A stretch of DNA of 45,011 nucleotides from Nocardiopsis endophytica (GCF_027706725.1 NZ_JAQFWQ010000055.1:1-45011); one strand, 5' to 3'. Positions 24,092 through 32,794 are shown, counted from the stretch's first letter. Translations and numbers: made by a program. The notes: generated by a model from the sequence alone, not told the origin.

Positions 24092-24957
24092 CAGGCCTCC
24101 ACCAGTCCGAACCGGTCGGCGAGGCGCTCGCCGAGGACGTTCACCGAGACCACCACCGCGACCACCGCCGCGGCGGGGAACAGGGCCTGCCCGGGGTGGC
24201 CGCCGAGCACCGCGGACCGGCCGTCGGCGATCATCAGCCCCCATTCGGCGGCCGGGGGCTGCAGCCCGAGCCCGAGGAAGTTGACCGCGGCCAGGTCGAG
24301 CAGCGCGTAGCCGAACCCGACGGTGGACTGCACCAGGATCAGCGGGGCCAGGTTCGGCAGGAGGTGGCGCAGGCAGATGGTGGGCCCGGAGGCGCCCTGC
24401 AGGCGCAGCGCCTCCACGTACGGCAGGTGCGCCTCGCGGATCGCGGCGGCGCGCACCACCCGGGCCAGGACGGGGACGTAGGCGATGGACAGCACCACCA
24501 CGGGCGCGGCGAAGCCGGTGCCGAGCACGGCGGCGGCGATCACCGCGAGCACCAGGCCGGGGAAGGCGAGCACCACCTCCAGGGCGCGGGAGAGCACCGC
24601 GTCGGTGCGGCCGCCGAACCAGGCGGCGGCTACCCCCAGCGCGGTGCCGAGCACCCCGGAGACGAGCACGACCAGCGCCGGACCGGCCAGCGTGGGCCGG
24701 GCGCCGTGGATGATCCGGGACAGGACGTCGCGGCCCAGGTCGTCGGTGCCGAGCCAGTGGGCGGCCGACGGGGGGCCGAAGACCTCCAGCTGGTCGACGC
24801 CGGCGGGGTCGTAGGGGGCGATGAGCGGGGCCGCGACGGCGGCGGCGACGGCCAGGGCCGCCACGCACCCGGCCGCGGCGAGCAGCGGGTCGCGGGCGGC
24901 GGCACGGCGGAGCGCGCCGCGGACGGCCGGGACGCGCTCGGCGTGGATCGCGGACAC
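24091..24957 (-). CDS. Dpp/Opp-type ABC transporter permease C
   Basis: A 288-aa membrane protein with a cytoplasmic N-terminus, first membrane segment (LLAAAGCVAALAVAAAVAAPL), the family motif PPSAAHWLGTDDLGRDVLSRI, and the EAA-like coupling loop EALRLQGASGPTICLRHLLPN. About six membrane segments. The start is GTG 24957, 4 bases after the permease B stop. It forms the translocation pore with permease B. Confidence 0.93.
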   Translation of the reverse strand: MSAIHAERVPAVRGALRRAAARDPLLAAAGCVAALAVAAAVAAPLIAPYDPAGVDQLEVFGPPSAAHWLGTDDLGRDVLSRIIHGARPTLAGPALVVLVSGVLGTALGVAAAWFGGRTDAVLSRALEVVLAFPGLVLAVIAAAVLGTGFAAPVVVLSIAYVPVLARVVRAAAIREAHLPYVEALRLQGASGPTICLRHLLPNLAPLILVQSTVGFGYALLDLAAVNFLGLGLQPPAAEWGLMIADGRSAVLGGHPGQALFPAAAVVAVVVSVNVLGERLADRFGLVEA

Positions 24958-24961
24958 GGTC

Positions 24962-25906
24962 TCACCTCACCTGGGGGACGCGGGGGTCGAGGAGGGCGGA
25001 CGCGGCGTCGACCAGCGTGTTGACTGCGGTGAACGCCGTGACGATGAGCATGGACAGGGCCATCACCACCGCCATGTCCTGGCGGGCGGCGCTCTGCACG
25101 AGCAGCGAGCCCAGGCCGTTGACCCCGAAGGCCTCCTCGACGATGGCGGTTCCGGCGAAGAGCCCGGCCAGGGTCAGGCCGGAGACGGTCATCACCGGCG
25201 CGGCCGCGTTGCGCAGCACGTGCCGCCGGACCACGGCGGCGCGCGGCAGGCCGCGCGCCTCGGCGGTGCCGACGTGGTCGGAGTGCAGCTCGCCGCGGAC
25301 GGCGGTGCGGGTCACCCGGGCGACATAGGCGGTGAAGGACAGGGCGAGCGCGACGGCGGGCAGGGTCAGGTGCTCCAGCCGCCCGGCGAACCCGCTGCCC
25401 GCGCCGTACACCGGCAGCCAGCCCAGCCGTGTGGCGAAGAGCCAGATCAGCAGGGTGGCGACGACGAAGGGCGGCGCGGCCTGGGCGGCGGAGGTGGCCA
25501 CGGTCAGCGTCCGGCCCACGGCCGGGCCGCCCAGCGCGGCCAGGGTGCCCAGGCCCAGGCCGGCGGCGATGATCAGCGCGCCGGCGTAGGCGACCAGGAA
25601 GGCGGTGGTGGCGGCGCGCTCGGCGATGAGCCCGCCGACGCCGGTGCGGTAGACGGCCGAGGTCCCCGGGTCGCCGGTGAGCAGTCCGGCCAGCCAGTGG
25701 CCGTACTGGAGGAGGAAGGGGTCGTCGAGGCGGTACTCGGCGCGGATGGCGGCCAGCACCTCGGGGTTGGGCCGCTGCCCTCCGGCGAGCAGCGCGGCGG
25801 GGTCACCGGGGGCCGCGTACAGCCCACCGAATATCAGGAAGCTTGCCGCAAAGAGGGTGAGGACCAGTCCGAGCGCACGACGGAGGGCGAACGAGATGAC
25901 ATTCAT
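24962..25906 (-). CDS. Dpp/Opp-type ABC transporter permease B
   Basis: A 314-aa membrane permease, first gene of the leftward importer operon. ATG 25906 is preferred because GGGAGG lies 6-7 bases upstream; the frame to 25939 would add RSVRVGGGH. The family features are the first segment FALRRALGLVLTLFAASFLIF followed by GDPAALL, the coupling loop EARGLPRAAVVRRHVLRNAAAPV, and the C-terminal GLGSLLVQSAARQDMAVVMA segment. Confidence 0.93.
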   Translation of the reverse strand: MNVISFALRRALGLVLTLFAASFLIFGGLYAAPGDPAALLAGGQRPNPEVLAAIRAEYRLDDPFLLQYGHWLAGLLTGDPGTSAVYRTGVGGLIAERAATTAFLVAYAGALIIAAGLGLGTLAALGGPAVGRTLTVATSAAQAAPPFVVATLLIWLFATRLGWLPVYGAGSGFAGRLEHLTLPAVALALSFTAYVARVTRTAVRGELHSDHVGTAEARGLPRAAVVRRHVLRNAAAPVMTVSGLTLAGLFAGTAIVEEAFGVNGLGSLLVQSAARQDMAVVMALSMLIVTAFTAVNTLVDAASALLDPRVPQVR

Positions 25907-25960
25907 GTGCCCACCTCCCACCCGCACAGAGCGATCCACCCGCTGGAGAGTGGTCTACGT

Positions 25961-26003
25961 CTCATGCGGCATGAGTGTAAGCAGAAATCAGTTTTCCTGA
26001 CAA
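25961..26003. promoter_or_regulatory. importer-operon promoter with two palindromes
   Basis: On the minus strand TTGTCA (26003-25998) and TACACT (25979-25974) with an 18-bp spacer make a good promoter for the importer. AATCAGTTTTCCTGACA (25986-26002) lies in its -35/spacer and just upstream of the divergent marR -10; it resembles the palindrome at 18066-18082. A second perfect palindrome CTCATGCGGCATGAG (25961-25975) covers the start-point region. Confidence 0.6.
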
Positions 26004-26035
26004 GGCTTGGAGCGTGATTCTGCTAGACTGCCCCC

Positions 26036-26521
26036 GTGCCACCTACGGAATCCGCAGCAGTGCCCCCCGCACCGGCCGACCCGGCGGCGGCGCCTCCCTC
26101 CTTCACCTACGTCGCCGGCCGTGTGGACCAGGGGATCCGCCGGGAGCTCAACCGGCGGCTGCGCCCGCACGGTCTGAGCGTCCCGGAGCTGACGGTGCTG
26201 TCGGTCCTGGCCCGCCGCACGGGCCTGTCCAACGCCCAGCTCGCACGGCGGTCGATGGTGACGCCGCAGTCGATGAACCAGGTGCTGGCCTCCCTGGAGC
26301 AGCGCAGCCTGGTGGAGCGCACCTCCGACCCCGACCACGGCCGCGTCCGCCGCACGGTGCTCACCCCCGAGGGCGCCGCGGTGCTCGGCCGGGCCCAGGA
26401 GGCGGTGGACGAGCTGGAGGACGAGATCCTCGGAGACCTGTCCCCGGCCCAGCGGGCGCTGGTGCTGGAGAGCCTGGTCCACTGCATGGAGAGGCTGTCC
26501 GAGCTCTCCCGCGACCGCTGA
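26036..26521 (+). CDS. MarR-family transcriptional regulator of the catabolic island
   Basis: A 161-aa winged-helix dimeric regulator. A Pro/Ala-rich head leads to the core: RELNRRLRPHGLSVPELTVL, recognition region GLSNAQLARRSMVTPQSMNQVLASLE and wing RTSDPDHGRVRRTVLTPEG. GTG 26036 lies 6 bases after TAGACT, so it is probably leaderless. It is divergent from the importer operon, with a palindrome between. MarR proteins of this kind near CoA-ligase clusters often release DNA on binding an aryl- or acyl-CoA made by the pathway (known for coumarate/ferulate regulators); here that is inference. Confidence 0.9.
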   Translation: MPPTESAAVPPAPADPAAAPPSFTYVAGRVDQGIRRELNRRLRPHGLSVPELTVLSVLARRTGLSNAQLARRSMVTPQSMNQVLASLEQRSLVERTSDPDHGRVRRTVLTPEGAAVLGRAQEAVDELEDEILGDLSPAQRALVLESLVHCMERLSELSRDR

Positions 26522-26558
26522 GGCGCGGCGCCTCCCCTCCGCCATCCGGCGGTTCGTT

Positions 26559-26577
26559 CCCCGTGAGCGGGAACCGG
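26559..26577 (+). terminator. stem-loop after marR
   Basis: GTTCCC and GGGAAC pair over a 7-base loop shortly after the stop; a CCGCC/GGCGG hairpin lies just before it. The rest of the gap to 26690 holds several CGATCGA-like repeats and a promoter TCGATC-17-TATGGT reading into the next gene. Confidence 0.4.
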
Positions 26578-26690
26578 ACGGGGGTGTCGACCGGTCGATT
26601 CACCGACGGATCGATTCGCCACCGTGCGCATCGATCGACCAGAGTGGGACCGCTATGGTGCATTCCCGCGTCGGGTGAGGAGAGGAAACG

Positions 26691-27629
26691 GTGTCGATGC
26701 AGCAGTCTCCGCCGCCCCCGGGACCACCGGGGCCGCCTTTCACTGCTCCGTCTCCCCCGCCTGAGGCGGTGCAGCCGCCCCCGGCCTCGCGGCCGAGCGG
26801 CGCGGGCCGGTGGGTCGCCCTGGGGGCGGGCCTGTTCATGCTGGCGCTGGTGGTCGTCACGGGCGTCGTCGTGGTGACGGCGGTCGCCAAGGGGGGCGAG
26901 GCGGCCGCCAGTGGCGGGGACGCCGCGGAGGCCGGGAACGAGGCGGGCGCCGGCGCCGGGACGGAGGGCGGGAGCGACGGCGGGCAGGACGGTTCCGCGG
27001 GCGGCGCCGCTGACGGCGCCACCGACGGGGACGACGGCTTGGCCTCAGAGCCCGGCGGGCAGTCCGCTTCCGACCCGCACGAAGGCGTCGCCGCCTACAC
27101 CGGCCCCGACACCCCGACCCAGGTGGCGGTCGGCCCCGGACCCCACCGGCTGCCCGCCGACGCCTGCGCCGCCGTCGGCCCGCAAACGCTCGAAGGCCTG
27201 GGGATGGGCGAGGAGCCCACCCGCTCGGAATCCTCCGAGGGGACCGCGCCGAGCAGGAGCTGCATGTGGCAGCAGCTCGCCGACGACGGCTCGTTCCACG
27301 TGGTCCGGGTCCGGTACGAGTCCGCGGACACCCCCGAGCTCGCCGCCGCCGTCTACGACGCGGCGGCCGAGGAGCAGACGGGCATCCTCGGCGAGGTGGT
27401 GCGGCAGGAGGAGCCCGGCATCGGCGACGAGAGCACGGTGGTCCTCGTCGACAACGGCAAGGGCGCCTACCAGGGGCTGGTCTTCGTCCGCCTGGGGAAC
27501 ACGGTGGTCACCGTCGAACGGGAGATCCAGCCGCAGGCGGGCGGCACGGGCGCGCCCACCCTGGCCTGGGGGCCGACCTCACAACTCATGCCCGAGCTGG
27601 GCCGCCAGGCCCTGAACAACCTGGCCTGA
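26691..27629 (+). CDS. membrane-anchored DUF3558-like protein
   Basis: A 312-aa protein in four parts: a Pro-rich cytoplasmic head (residues 1-38), one membrane segment (about 40-65, WVALGAGLFMLALVVVTGVVV), an extracellular Gly/Ala/Asp/Ser-rich linker (about 66-145) and a folded C-terminal domain. The latter has DACAAVGPQTLEGLGM and SCMWQQL, the two-cysteine pattern of DUF3558-like domains of actinobacterial envelope proteins. GTG 26691 with AGGAG upstream is used; ATG 26697 is an alternative. Function unknown; it sits alone. Confidence 0.75.
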   Translation: MSMQQSPPPPGPPGPPFTAPSPPPEAVQPPPASRPSGAGRWVALGAGLFMLALVVVTGVVVVTAVAKGGEAAASGGDAAEAGNEAGAGAGTEGGSDGGQDGSAGGAADGATDGDDGLASEPGGQSASDPHEGVAAYTGPDTPTQVAVGPGPHRLPADACAAVGPQTLEGLGMGEEPTRSESSEGTAPSRSCMWQQLADDGSFHVVRVRYESADTPELAAAVYDAAAEEQTGILGEVVRQEEPGIGDESTVVLVDNGKGAYQGLVFVRLGNTVVTVEREIQPQAGGTGAPTLAWGPTSQLMPELGRQALNNLA

Positions 27630-27679
27630 CCCGTCGGCGCGGCCCTCCTCTCCGGGCCTGCCGCGTCCTGTCCGGCGCC

Positions 27680-27717
27680 CCTCTCCCGCCGCCGCGCCCC
27701 GGCGGCGGGAGGGGGAG
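27680..27717 (+). terminator. strong GC-rich terminator
   Basis: CTCCCGCCGCCG pairs with CGGCGGCGGGAG over a short C-rich loop, 50 bp after the DUF3558-like gene. Confidence 0.75.
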
Positions 27718-27749
27718 GGCGCCGGCCCGGAAATGGGCCCACACGGGCA

Positions 27750-27779
27750 TTGACGCGCCCACGGCGCCGCGGTGAGGAT
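27750..27779 (+). promoter_or_regulatory. promoter of the GDSL esterase gene
   Basis: TTGACG (27750-27755), 18-bp spacer and GAGGAT (27774-27779). The sequence TTACTCACCGGTAA just downstream has TTAC/GTAA arms and may be an operator. Leader of about 135 bases. Confidence 0.45.
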
Positions 27780-27919
27780 TACTCACCGGTAAGGGTTTTT
27801 CGCGGACGTCCCGCTCCGTCCGCTGCGCGCAGCCTCCCCCGTGTCCCCCGACTCCCCCCGCACCCCGCGGCCGGGCTCCCCTGTGCCCGGCCGCCCCGGA
27901 CACCACGCGAGGTCGCGCC

Positions 27920-28825
27920 ATGTCCCCATCCCCCCGTGCCCGACGACTGTCCCTGGCCGCCGTCCCCTTCGCCGCCGCGGCCCTGGCCGCCCCGCTCCTG
28001 GCGACGGCACCGGCCTCGGCGGCCCCCGTTCCCGCCGAGGACGCCGTGGCGAAGTACGCCGCCCTGGGCGACTCCTTCACCTCCGGCGTCGGCATCCCCG
28101 ACCAGGTCGACGCCGAGTGCGGCCGCTCCGACCGCAACTACCCCACCCTGGTCTCCGCCGACCTCGCCCCCGGCTCCTTCACCGACCTGAGCTGCGGCGG
28201 CGCCACCACCGAGCACATGACCGAGCCGCAGGGCTCCAACCCGCCGCAGTTCGACGCCCTGGAGCAGGACACCGACCTGGTCACCCTGCAGGTGGGCGGC
28301 AACGACATGGGCTTCGCCGACATCGTCACCCGGTGCGCGGTCCTGGGGGCGTTCGACCCGAACGGGCAGCCCTGCAAGGCCAGCTTCACCTCGGGCGACA
28401 GCGACGAGCTGCAGGAGCGGATCGAGGAGACCGCGCCGAAGATCGACGGGGTGCTGGAGGGGATCGCCGAGCGGTCGCCGGACGCGCGCGTGCTGCTCCT
28501 CGGCTACCCGGTGATCATGCCCGACGACGGGTCCAACTGCCACGGCACCGTGCCCATCGCCGCCGGGGACGCGCCCTGGCTGCGCGACTCCCAGAAGAGC
28601 CTGAACGACATGCTCGCCGAGCGCGCCCAGGCGCACGGCGCGGAGTACGTGGACACCTACACCGGCTCCGTGGGCCACGACCTGTGCCAGCCGGAGGACG
28701 TGCGGTGGATGGAGCCGCTGAACGCGGTCGACGCCGCCCCCGTCCACCCGAACGCCGCGGGCCACGAGGCCATGGCGGGCGCGGTGCTCGGCACGGCCTC
28801 CGCGGCCCCCGCCGGGCGGCTCTGA
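27920..28825 (+). CDS. secreted SGNH/GDSL-family esterase or lipase
   Basis: A 301-aa exported hydrolase. The signal peptide has RARR, a hydrophobic Ala/Leu core and an APASAAP cleavage region near residue 35. The SGNH blocks are visible: GDSFTSG with nucleophile S52, the block III GGND, and block V HPNAAGH with H276 and an Asp three residues before PVH. Cysteines suggest three disulfides, as in Streptomyces secreted lipases. It would hydrolyse esters or lipids outside the cell. Monocistronic, own promoter. Confidence 0.92.
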   Translation: MSPSPRARRLSLAAVPFAAAALAAPLLATAPASAAPVPAEDAVAKYAALGDSFTSGVGIPDQVDAECGRSDRNYPTLVSADLAPGSFTDLSCGGATTEHMTEPQGSNPPQFDALEQDTDLVTLQVGGNDMGFADIVTRCAVLGAFDPNGQPCKASFTSGDSDELQERIEETAPKIDGVLEGIAERSPDARVLLLGYPVIMPDDGSNCHGTVPIAAGDAPWLRDSQKSLNDMLAERAQAHGAEYVDTYTGSVGHDLCQPEDVRWMEPLNAVDAAPVHPNAAGHEAMAGAVLGTASAAPAGRL

Positions 28826-28838
28826 GCCGCACCCGAGA

Positions 28839-29432
28839 TCAGCCGGGGAGGCTGTCCGGACCGTCCACGGGCCGCCGCCCCGGCTGGTTCCTCCGGTCCT
28901 CCTCCTCGGGCGCCCCTTCCACCATGACCATGCAGAAGGCGCTGGTCCCTTCGGGCACCCGCTCGTTCATGGCCCTCTTCTGCTCCTCCTTGGTGGCAGA
29001 GGGCTGCCAGGGGTTGCCGTCCTCGTCGATCCGGGTGGTCCCGTGCAGGTCGCGCGGCCCGGCCAGGGCCATCACCGTGGTGACCAGGAGCCCGACGATG
29101 CCGAAGAAGACGAGGAGGGCACCGGGGAACGTGCCCGCGGCCCCGGTGAGGATCAGCAGCGCCTCGGCCGCGGCGACACCGGCCGCGATCAGGCCCCACT
29201 TCTTCGCCGATGCCCGGCGCAGGGCCCGCGTCCCCTCCTGGTCGAGGATCCGGTGGCGCTGGGTGCGGCCGCAGTGCCCGCAGCTCACCTCGACGTCGGC
29301 ATGGCCGCTCGCCGGGCGCGGCACGAGGTACAGCGTCTCCCGGTTCGTGTGGCGGACGAGGTTGATCCCGGCCTTCTCGGTCGAGAGGTTGTGGACGACC
29401 TTGAACAGGACGCGGTCGGTGACGGGCGCCAT
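28839..29432 (-). CDS. hypothetical two-segment membrane protein
   Basis: A 197-aa protein. An N-terminal soluble part contains one CxxC (SCGHCGRTQRHR), followed by two adjoining membrane segments (about 83-135: WGLIAAGVAAAEALLILTG and ALLVFFGIVGLLVTTVMAL). A hydrophilic Glu/Arg-rich tail ends it. ATG 29432 is used: GGAGGATCCCC lies upstream. It is convergent with the GDSL gene. A single CxxC could bind zinc in a dimer. I recognise no family. Confidence 0.7.
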   Translation of the reverse strand: MAPVTDRVLFKVVHNLSTEKAGINLVRHTNRETLYLVPRPASGHADVEVSCGHCGRTQRHRILDQEGTRALRRASAKKWGLIAAGVAAAEALLILTGAAGTFPGALLVFFGIVGLLVTTVMALAGPRDLHGTTRIDEDGNPWQPSATKEEQKRAMNERVPEGTSAFCMVMVEGAPEEEDRRNQPGRRPVDGPDSLPG

Positions 29433-29566
29433 CGAGGGGATCCTCCATCGGAGCGATGTCGGGAACGACCGGAACGTCCCCCGTCCCGGGGCGCTCAAAC
29501 GGGTCCCCGTTCGGTCCCCTGCCAGGGGCCCGAAGAGGCTTCCGGAAGGCGCGGCGGCCGCGCCCG

Positions 29567-30673
29567 TCACCGTCCCCTGCGGGCCTCGTGGATCAGCAGC
29601 CACACCAGGTAGGCGCCGCCGAAGACCACGGTGACCACGCCCACCGGGATCGTCAGCGGGACCACGTGCTGGGCGATCAGGTCCGAGGCCAGCAGCAGCC
29701 CGGCGCCGAAGACGGCCGTCGCCACCAGGGGGATGCCCGGCGCCCCGGCGATCCTCCGGGCGATCTGCGGGGCGGCCAGGGACACGAACGCGATCGGCCC
29801 GGCCACCGCCGTCACCACGCTCACCAGGGCGACCGCCACCGCGATCGCCGCGGTGCGGGCCCGTCCGACGCGCACGCCGGTCGCCTGGGCCATGTCGTCG
29901 CCCAGGTCCATCTGGCGCAGCGCGGGGGCGGCCGGCGGCAGCACCGCCATCAGCACGGCGACCGCGGCCATGGCCGGATAGGCGGTCTCGGCGGTGACGT
30001 TGTTCAGCGTCCCCGCGCCCCACGCGGAGGCGAACAGGGCGGTCTCGACGTCCGCCCGCAGGATCAGCCAGGTGTTCACCGACGCCAGCATGGCCGAGAC
30101 CCCGATGCCCACCACGATGAAGCGGAAGCCCTTGATCCCGCCCCGGTAGGCCAGGAGGTAGATGGCGACCGCGGCGGCCAGGCCGCCGATGAGCGACCCC
30201 GCCGTGATGAGGCTCCAGCCCCCGCCCAGGAGCATCAGCGCCACCAGCATCCCGGTGAACGACCCGTTCGCCAGGCCCACGATGTCCGGGCTGGCCAGCG
30301 GGTTGCGCGTGAGCGTCTGGAACACGCCGCCCGCCACGGCGAGCGCGGCGCCGAACACCGCGGCCGCCAGCGCGCGCGGGAGGCGCCACTCGACGACCAC
30401 GATGCGCTCGAAGCCGTCGGTGCGGCCGGTGAGCACCGCGATCACCTGGGAGGGGCTGAGCGGGTAGTCGCCCAGGGCCAGGGCGAGCAGTCCGAGGACG
30501 GCGACCGCTCCGGCGGCGGTCAGCACCACGGCGGCGGTGCGCAGCCGCACCACGGCATTGGCCCCTTCAGGGCCCACGACGACGCGCCTGCGCCCGCCGT
30601 CGACGGCGGGCCGGTGCACGAGCCTGCGGTCCGGCGACGCCGCCCGCTCCGGGGATGTCCGCGATGTGCTCAC
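29567..30673 (-). CDS. FecCD-family iron-siderophore permease 2
   Basis: A 368-aa membrane permease with a hydrophilic head (about 50 residues) and some nine to ten membrane segments. Family motifs are VVEWRLPRALAAAVFGAALAVAGGVFQTLTRNPLASPDIVGL (in parts), and GVRVGRARTAAIAVAVALVSVVTAVAGPIAFVSLAAPQIARRI near the C-terminus. GTG 30673 overlaps permease 1 stop (GTGA). It forms the pore with permease 1. Confidence 0.92.
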   Translation of the reverse strand: MSTSRTSPERAASPDRRLVHRPAVDGGRRRVVVGPEGANAVVRLRTAAVVLTAAGAVAVLGLLALALGDYPLSPSQVIAVLTGRTDGFERIVVVEWRLPRALAAAVFGAALAVAGGVFQTLTRNPLASPDIVGLANGSFTGMLVALMLLGGGWSLITAGSLIGGLAAAVAIYLLAYRGGIKGFRFIVVGIGVSAMLASVNTWLILRADVETALFASAWGAGTLNNVTAETAYPAMAAVAVLMAVLPPAAPALRQMDLGDDMAQATGVRVGRARTAAIAVAVALVSVVTAVAGPIAFVSLAAPQIARRIAGAPGIPLVATAVFGAGLLLASDLIAQHVVPLTIPVGVVTVVFGGAYLVWLLIHEARRGR

Positions 30674-31719
30674 AGGCCGCTCGCCTTCGGTCGGCGCACC
30701 AGGGCGATGAGGACCGGCGCGCCCACGAAGGCGGTCACCACGCCGACCGGCATCTCGCTCGGCAGCACGGCGACCCGGCCGAGCACGTCGGACAGCAGCA
30801 CCAGCACCGGCGAGGCGATCAGCGTGCCGAGCAGGATGCGGCGCTGGTCGGGGCCGACCGTCCAGCGCACCACGTGCGGGATCATCAGCCCCACGAACGC
30901 GATGGGCCCGGCGACGGCGGTGGCGCCGCCGGCGAGCAGGGTCACGGCGGCCAGGACGGCGGTGCGCACCCGGCCGACGTTCACCCCCTGCGCCCGGGCC
31001 ACGTCGCTGCCCAGGGCGATGGCGTTCAGCCCCGGGGCGACGGCGGCGGCGAGCACGAGCCCGACCGCGAGCAGGGGGAGCACCGGAACGAGGACGTCGG
31101 AGCCGCGCTCCAGCAGGCTCCCCGCGTTCCAGCCGCGCATCCGGTCGAAGGCGTCGGGGCGGGTGAGCATCAGTCCGGTGGTCAGCCCGGAGAAGACCGC
31201 GCCGAGCGCGACCCCGGTCACCGTCAGCCGGACCGGCCCGGCGGCCGGTCCCCCGGCGGCGCCGACGGCGTAGACCACGACGGTGAGCACCAGGGCGCCC
31301 GCGCAGGCCAGCCAGACGTAGCCGCCGGGGGTGGTCACCCCGAAGAAGGCGATGCCGATCGCGACGGCGAACGCGGCGCCCGAGTTCACCCCGAGGATGC
31401 CGGGGTCGGCGAGCGGGTTGCGGGTGAAGGCCTGGATGAGGGCGCCCGCCGTGCCGAGCGCCGCGCCGACGGCCAGCCCGGCCGCGGTGCGCGGAACCCG
31501 CTGCTCCCACACCACGAAGCGGGCCTCGGAGCCCCCGCCGCCCAGCAGCGCGTCCAGCACCGCCGACGGGGGCTGCGGGTTGGCGCCGACCAGCAGGGAC
31601 AGAAGGACGGCGGCGGCCAATGCCAGAAGGCCGCCGACCACCCACACCGGGGCCCGTGCGCGCATGGGCCGGGCAGGGGAGGGCGCCGCCTTCTCCCCTG
31701 CGACCGCTCGTCCTGCCAC
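30670..31719 (-). CDS. FecCD-family iron-siderophore permease 1
   Basis: A 349-aa membrane permease. Motifs: VPRTAAGLAVGAALGTAGALIQAFTRNPLADPGILGVNSGAAF (in parts) and GPIAFVGLMIPHVVRWTVGPDQRRIL. Start GTG 31719. It is downstream of the siderophore-binding lipoprotein, 64 bp away, and translationally coupled to permease 2. Confidence 0.92.
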   Translation of the reverse strand: MAGRAVAGEKAAPSPARPMRARAPVWVVGGLLALAAAVLLSLLVGANPQPPSAVLDALLGGGGSEARFVVWEQRVPRTAAGLAVGAALGTAGALIQAFTRNPLADPGILGVNSGAAFAVAIGIAFFGVTTPGGYVWLACAGALVLTVVVYAVGAAGGPAAGPVRLTVTGVALGAVFSGLTTGLMLTRPDAFDRMRGWNAGSLLERGSDVLVPVLPLLAVGLVLAAAVAPGLNAIALGSDVARAQGVNVGRVRTAVLAAVTLLAGGATAVAGPIAFVGLMIPHVVRWTVGPDQRRILLGTLIASPVLVLLSDVLGRVAVLPSEMPVGVVTAFVGAPVLIALVRRPKASGL

Positions 31720-31783
31720 CCGCGCCCCCGTTCCCGTCCGGTCCCGCCGCGGCGCGCCGGGGGACCGGCGCGCCGCGTGGAGC

Positions 31784-32749
31784 CTACTCCGAAGCCTTGA
31801 AGGCCTCGGACTCGTCCAGGATGCGGTCGAGGTCGTCGAGGACCGTCATGCCGCCCTTGGGGCCGACACCGGCGATCCAGAACGAGTCCTCCACCGTGTG
31901 CAGCTCGGGGAACTCGTCCTCGTTGTCGCTGATCGACGGCGGCACGGCGTCGTCGGCGTCCGGGTCGGCGGCGGTGACCAGGACCAGGTCGGCCTTGGCG
32001 TCGAGCACCTTCTCGGGGGAGATGTCGACGGAGATGTCCTCCCAGTCGTGCTCGGGGATGGTGAACCCGGCGCACTCCAGGGTGCTCCCGGCGAAGGAGG
32101 TGGGGCCGTACAGCGAGAGGACGTCGTCGCGCGGGCGGATGAGCTCGGCGGTCGACCCCTCGGTGCCGTACTTCTCGGCGATCTCGTCGCAGCGCGCCTG
32201 GTAGTCGCCGAGCAGCTCCTCGGCCTCGTCCTCCTTGCCGAGGGCGCTGGCGACCAGCTCGACGTTGTCCTGCCACGGGTCGGCCTGGGACTCCATGAAG
32301 ACCGTGGGCGCGACGTCGGACAGCTTGTCGTAGAGGGCGGAGTGGCGCGACTCGGTCCCGATGATGAGGTCGGGCTCCAGGGCGGCGATCTCCTCGACGT
32401 TGGGCTCGGGCACGGTGCCCACGCCCTGCACGTCGGAGGCCTCCTCGCCGAGGTACTCGGGGACCCCGGCGGCCTCGTCGAAGAGGGCGGCGCCGACCGG
32501 GACCGTGCCCAGGGCGACCGAGGTGTCGAGCTGGACCGGTTCGAGCACGACGACCTTCTGCGGGTCGGCGGGGACCTCGGTGGTGCCGCGGGCGTGCTCG
32601 ACGGTGCGGGTCTCGCCGGAGGCGTCCCCGGATCCGCCGGAGCCGCCGGAGTCGGCGCCGCCTCCGCACGCGGACACGGCGAGCACGGCGGCGGCCGGGA
32701 GGGCGATGGGGAGCAGGCGCGCGGAGCGGCCGCGGGTGGTCTGGGGCAT
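31784..32749 (-). CDS. iron-siderophore-binding lipoprotein
   Basis: A 321-aa periplasmic-binding protein (FecB/FepB type, class III). The signal peptide ends in AVLAVSAC with lipid-modified C28, then a Gly/Ser linker. The family core includes DPQKVVVLEPVQLDTSVALG, EEIAALEPDLIIGTE, and the C-terminal lobe SPEKVLDAKADLVLVTA. It binds a ferric siderophore and hands it to the two FecCD permeases. Two overlapping DtxR/IdeR-like boxes are upstream, so it is probably induced by iron limitation. Confidence 0.92.
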   Translation of the reverse strand: MPQTTRGRSARLLPIALPAAAVLAVSACGGGADSGGSGGSGDASGETRTVEHARGTTEVPADPQKVVVLEPVQLDTSVALGTVPVGAALFDEAAGVPEYLGEEASDVQGVGTVPEPNVEEIAALEPDLIIGTESRHSALYDKLSDVAPTVFMESQADPWQDNVELVASALGKEDEAEELLGDYQARCDEIAEKYGTEGSTAELIRPRDDVLSLYGPTSFAGSTLECAGFTIPEHDWEDISVDISPEKVLDAKADLVLVTAADPDADDAVPPSISDNEDEFPELHTVEDSFWIAGVGPKGGMTVLDDLDRILDESEAFKASE

Positions 32750-32794
32750 GGGGGATCCAATCCGCCGGTACGGGAGTGGCCGAGTCCGGCCAAT

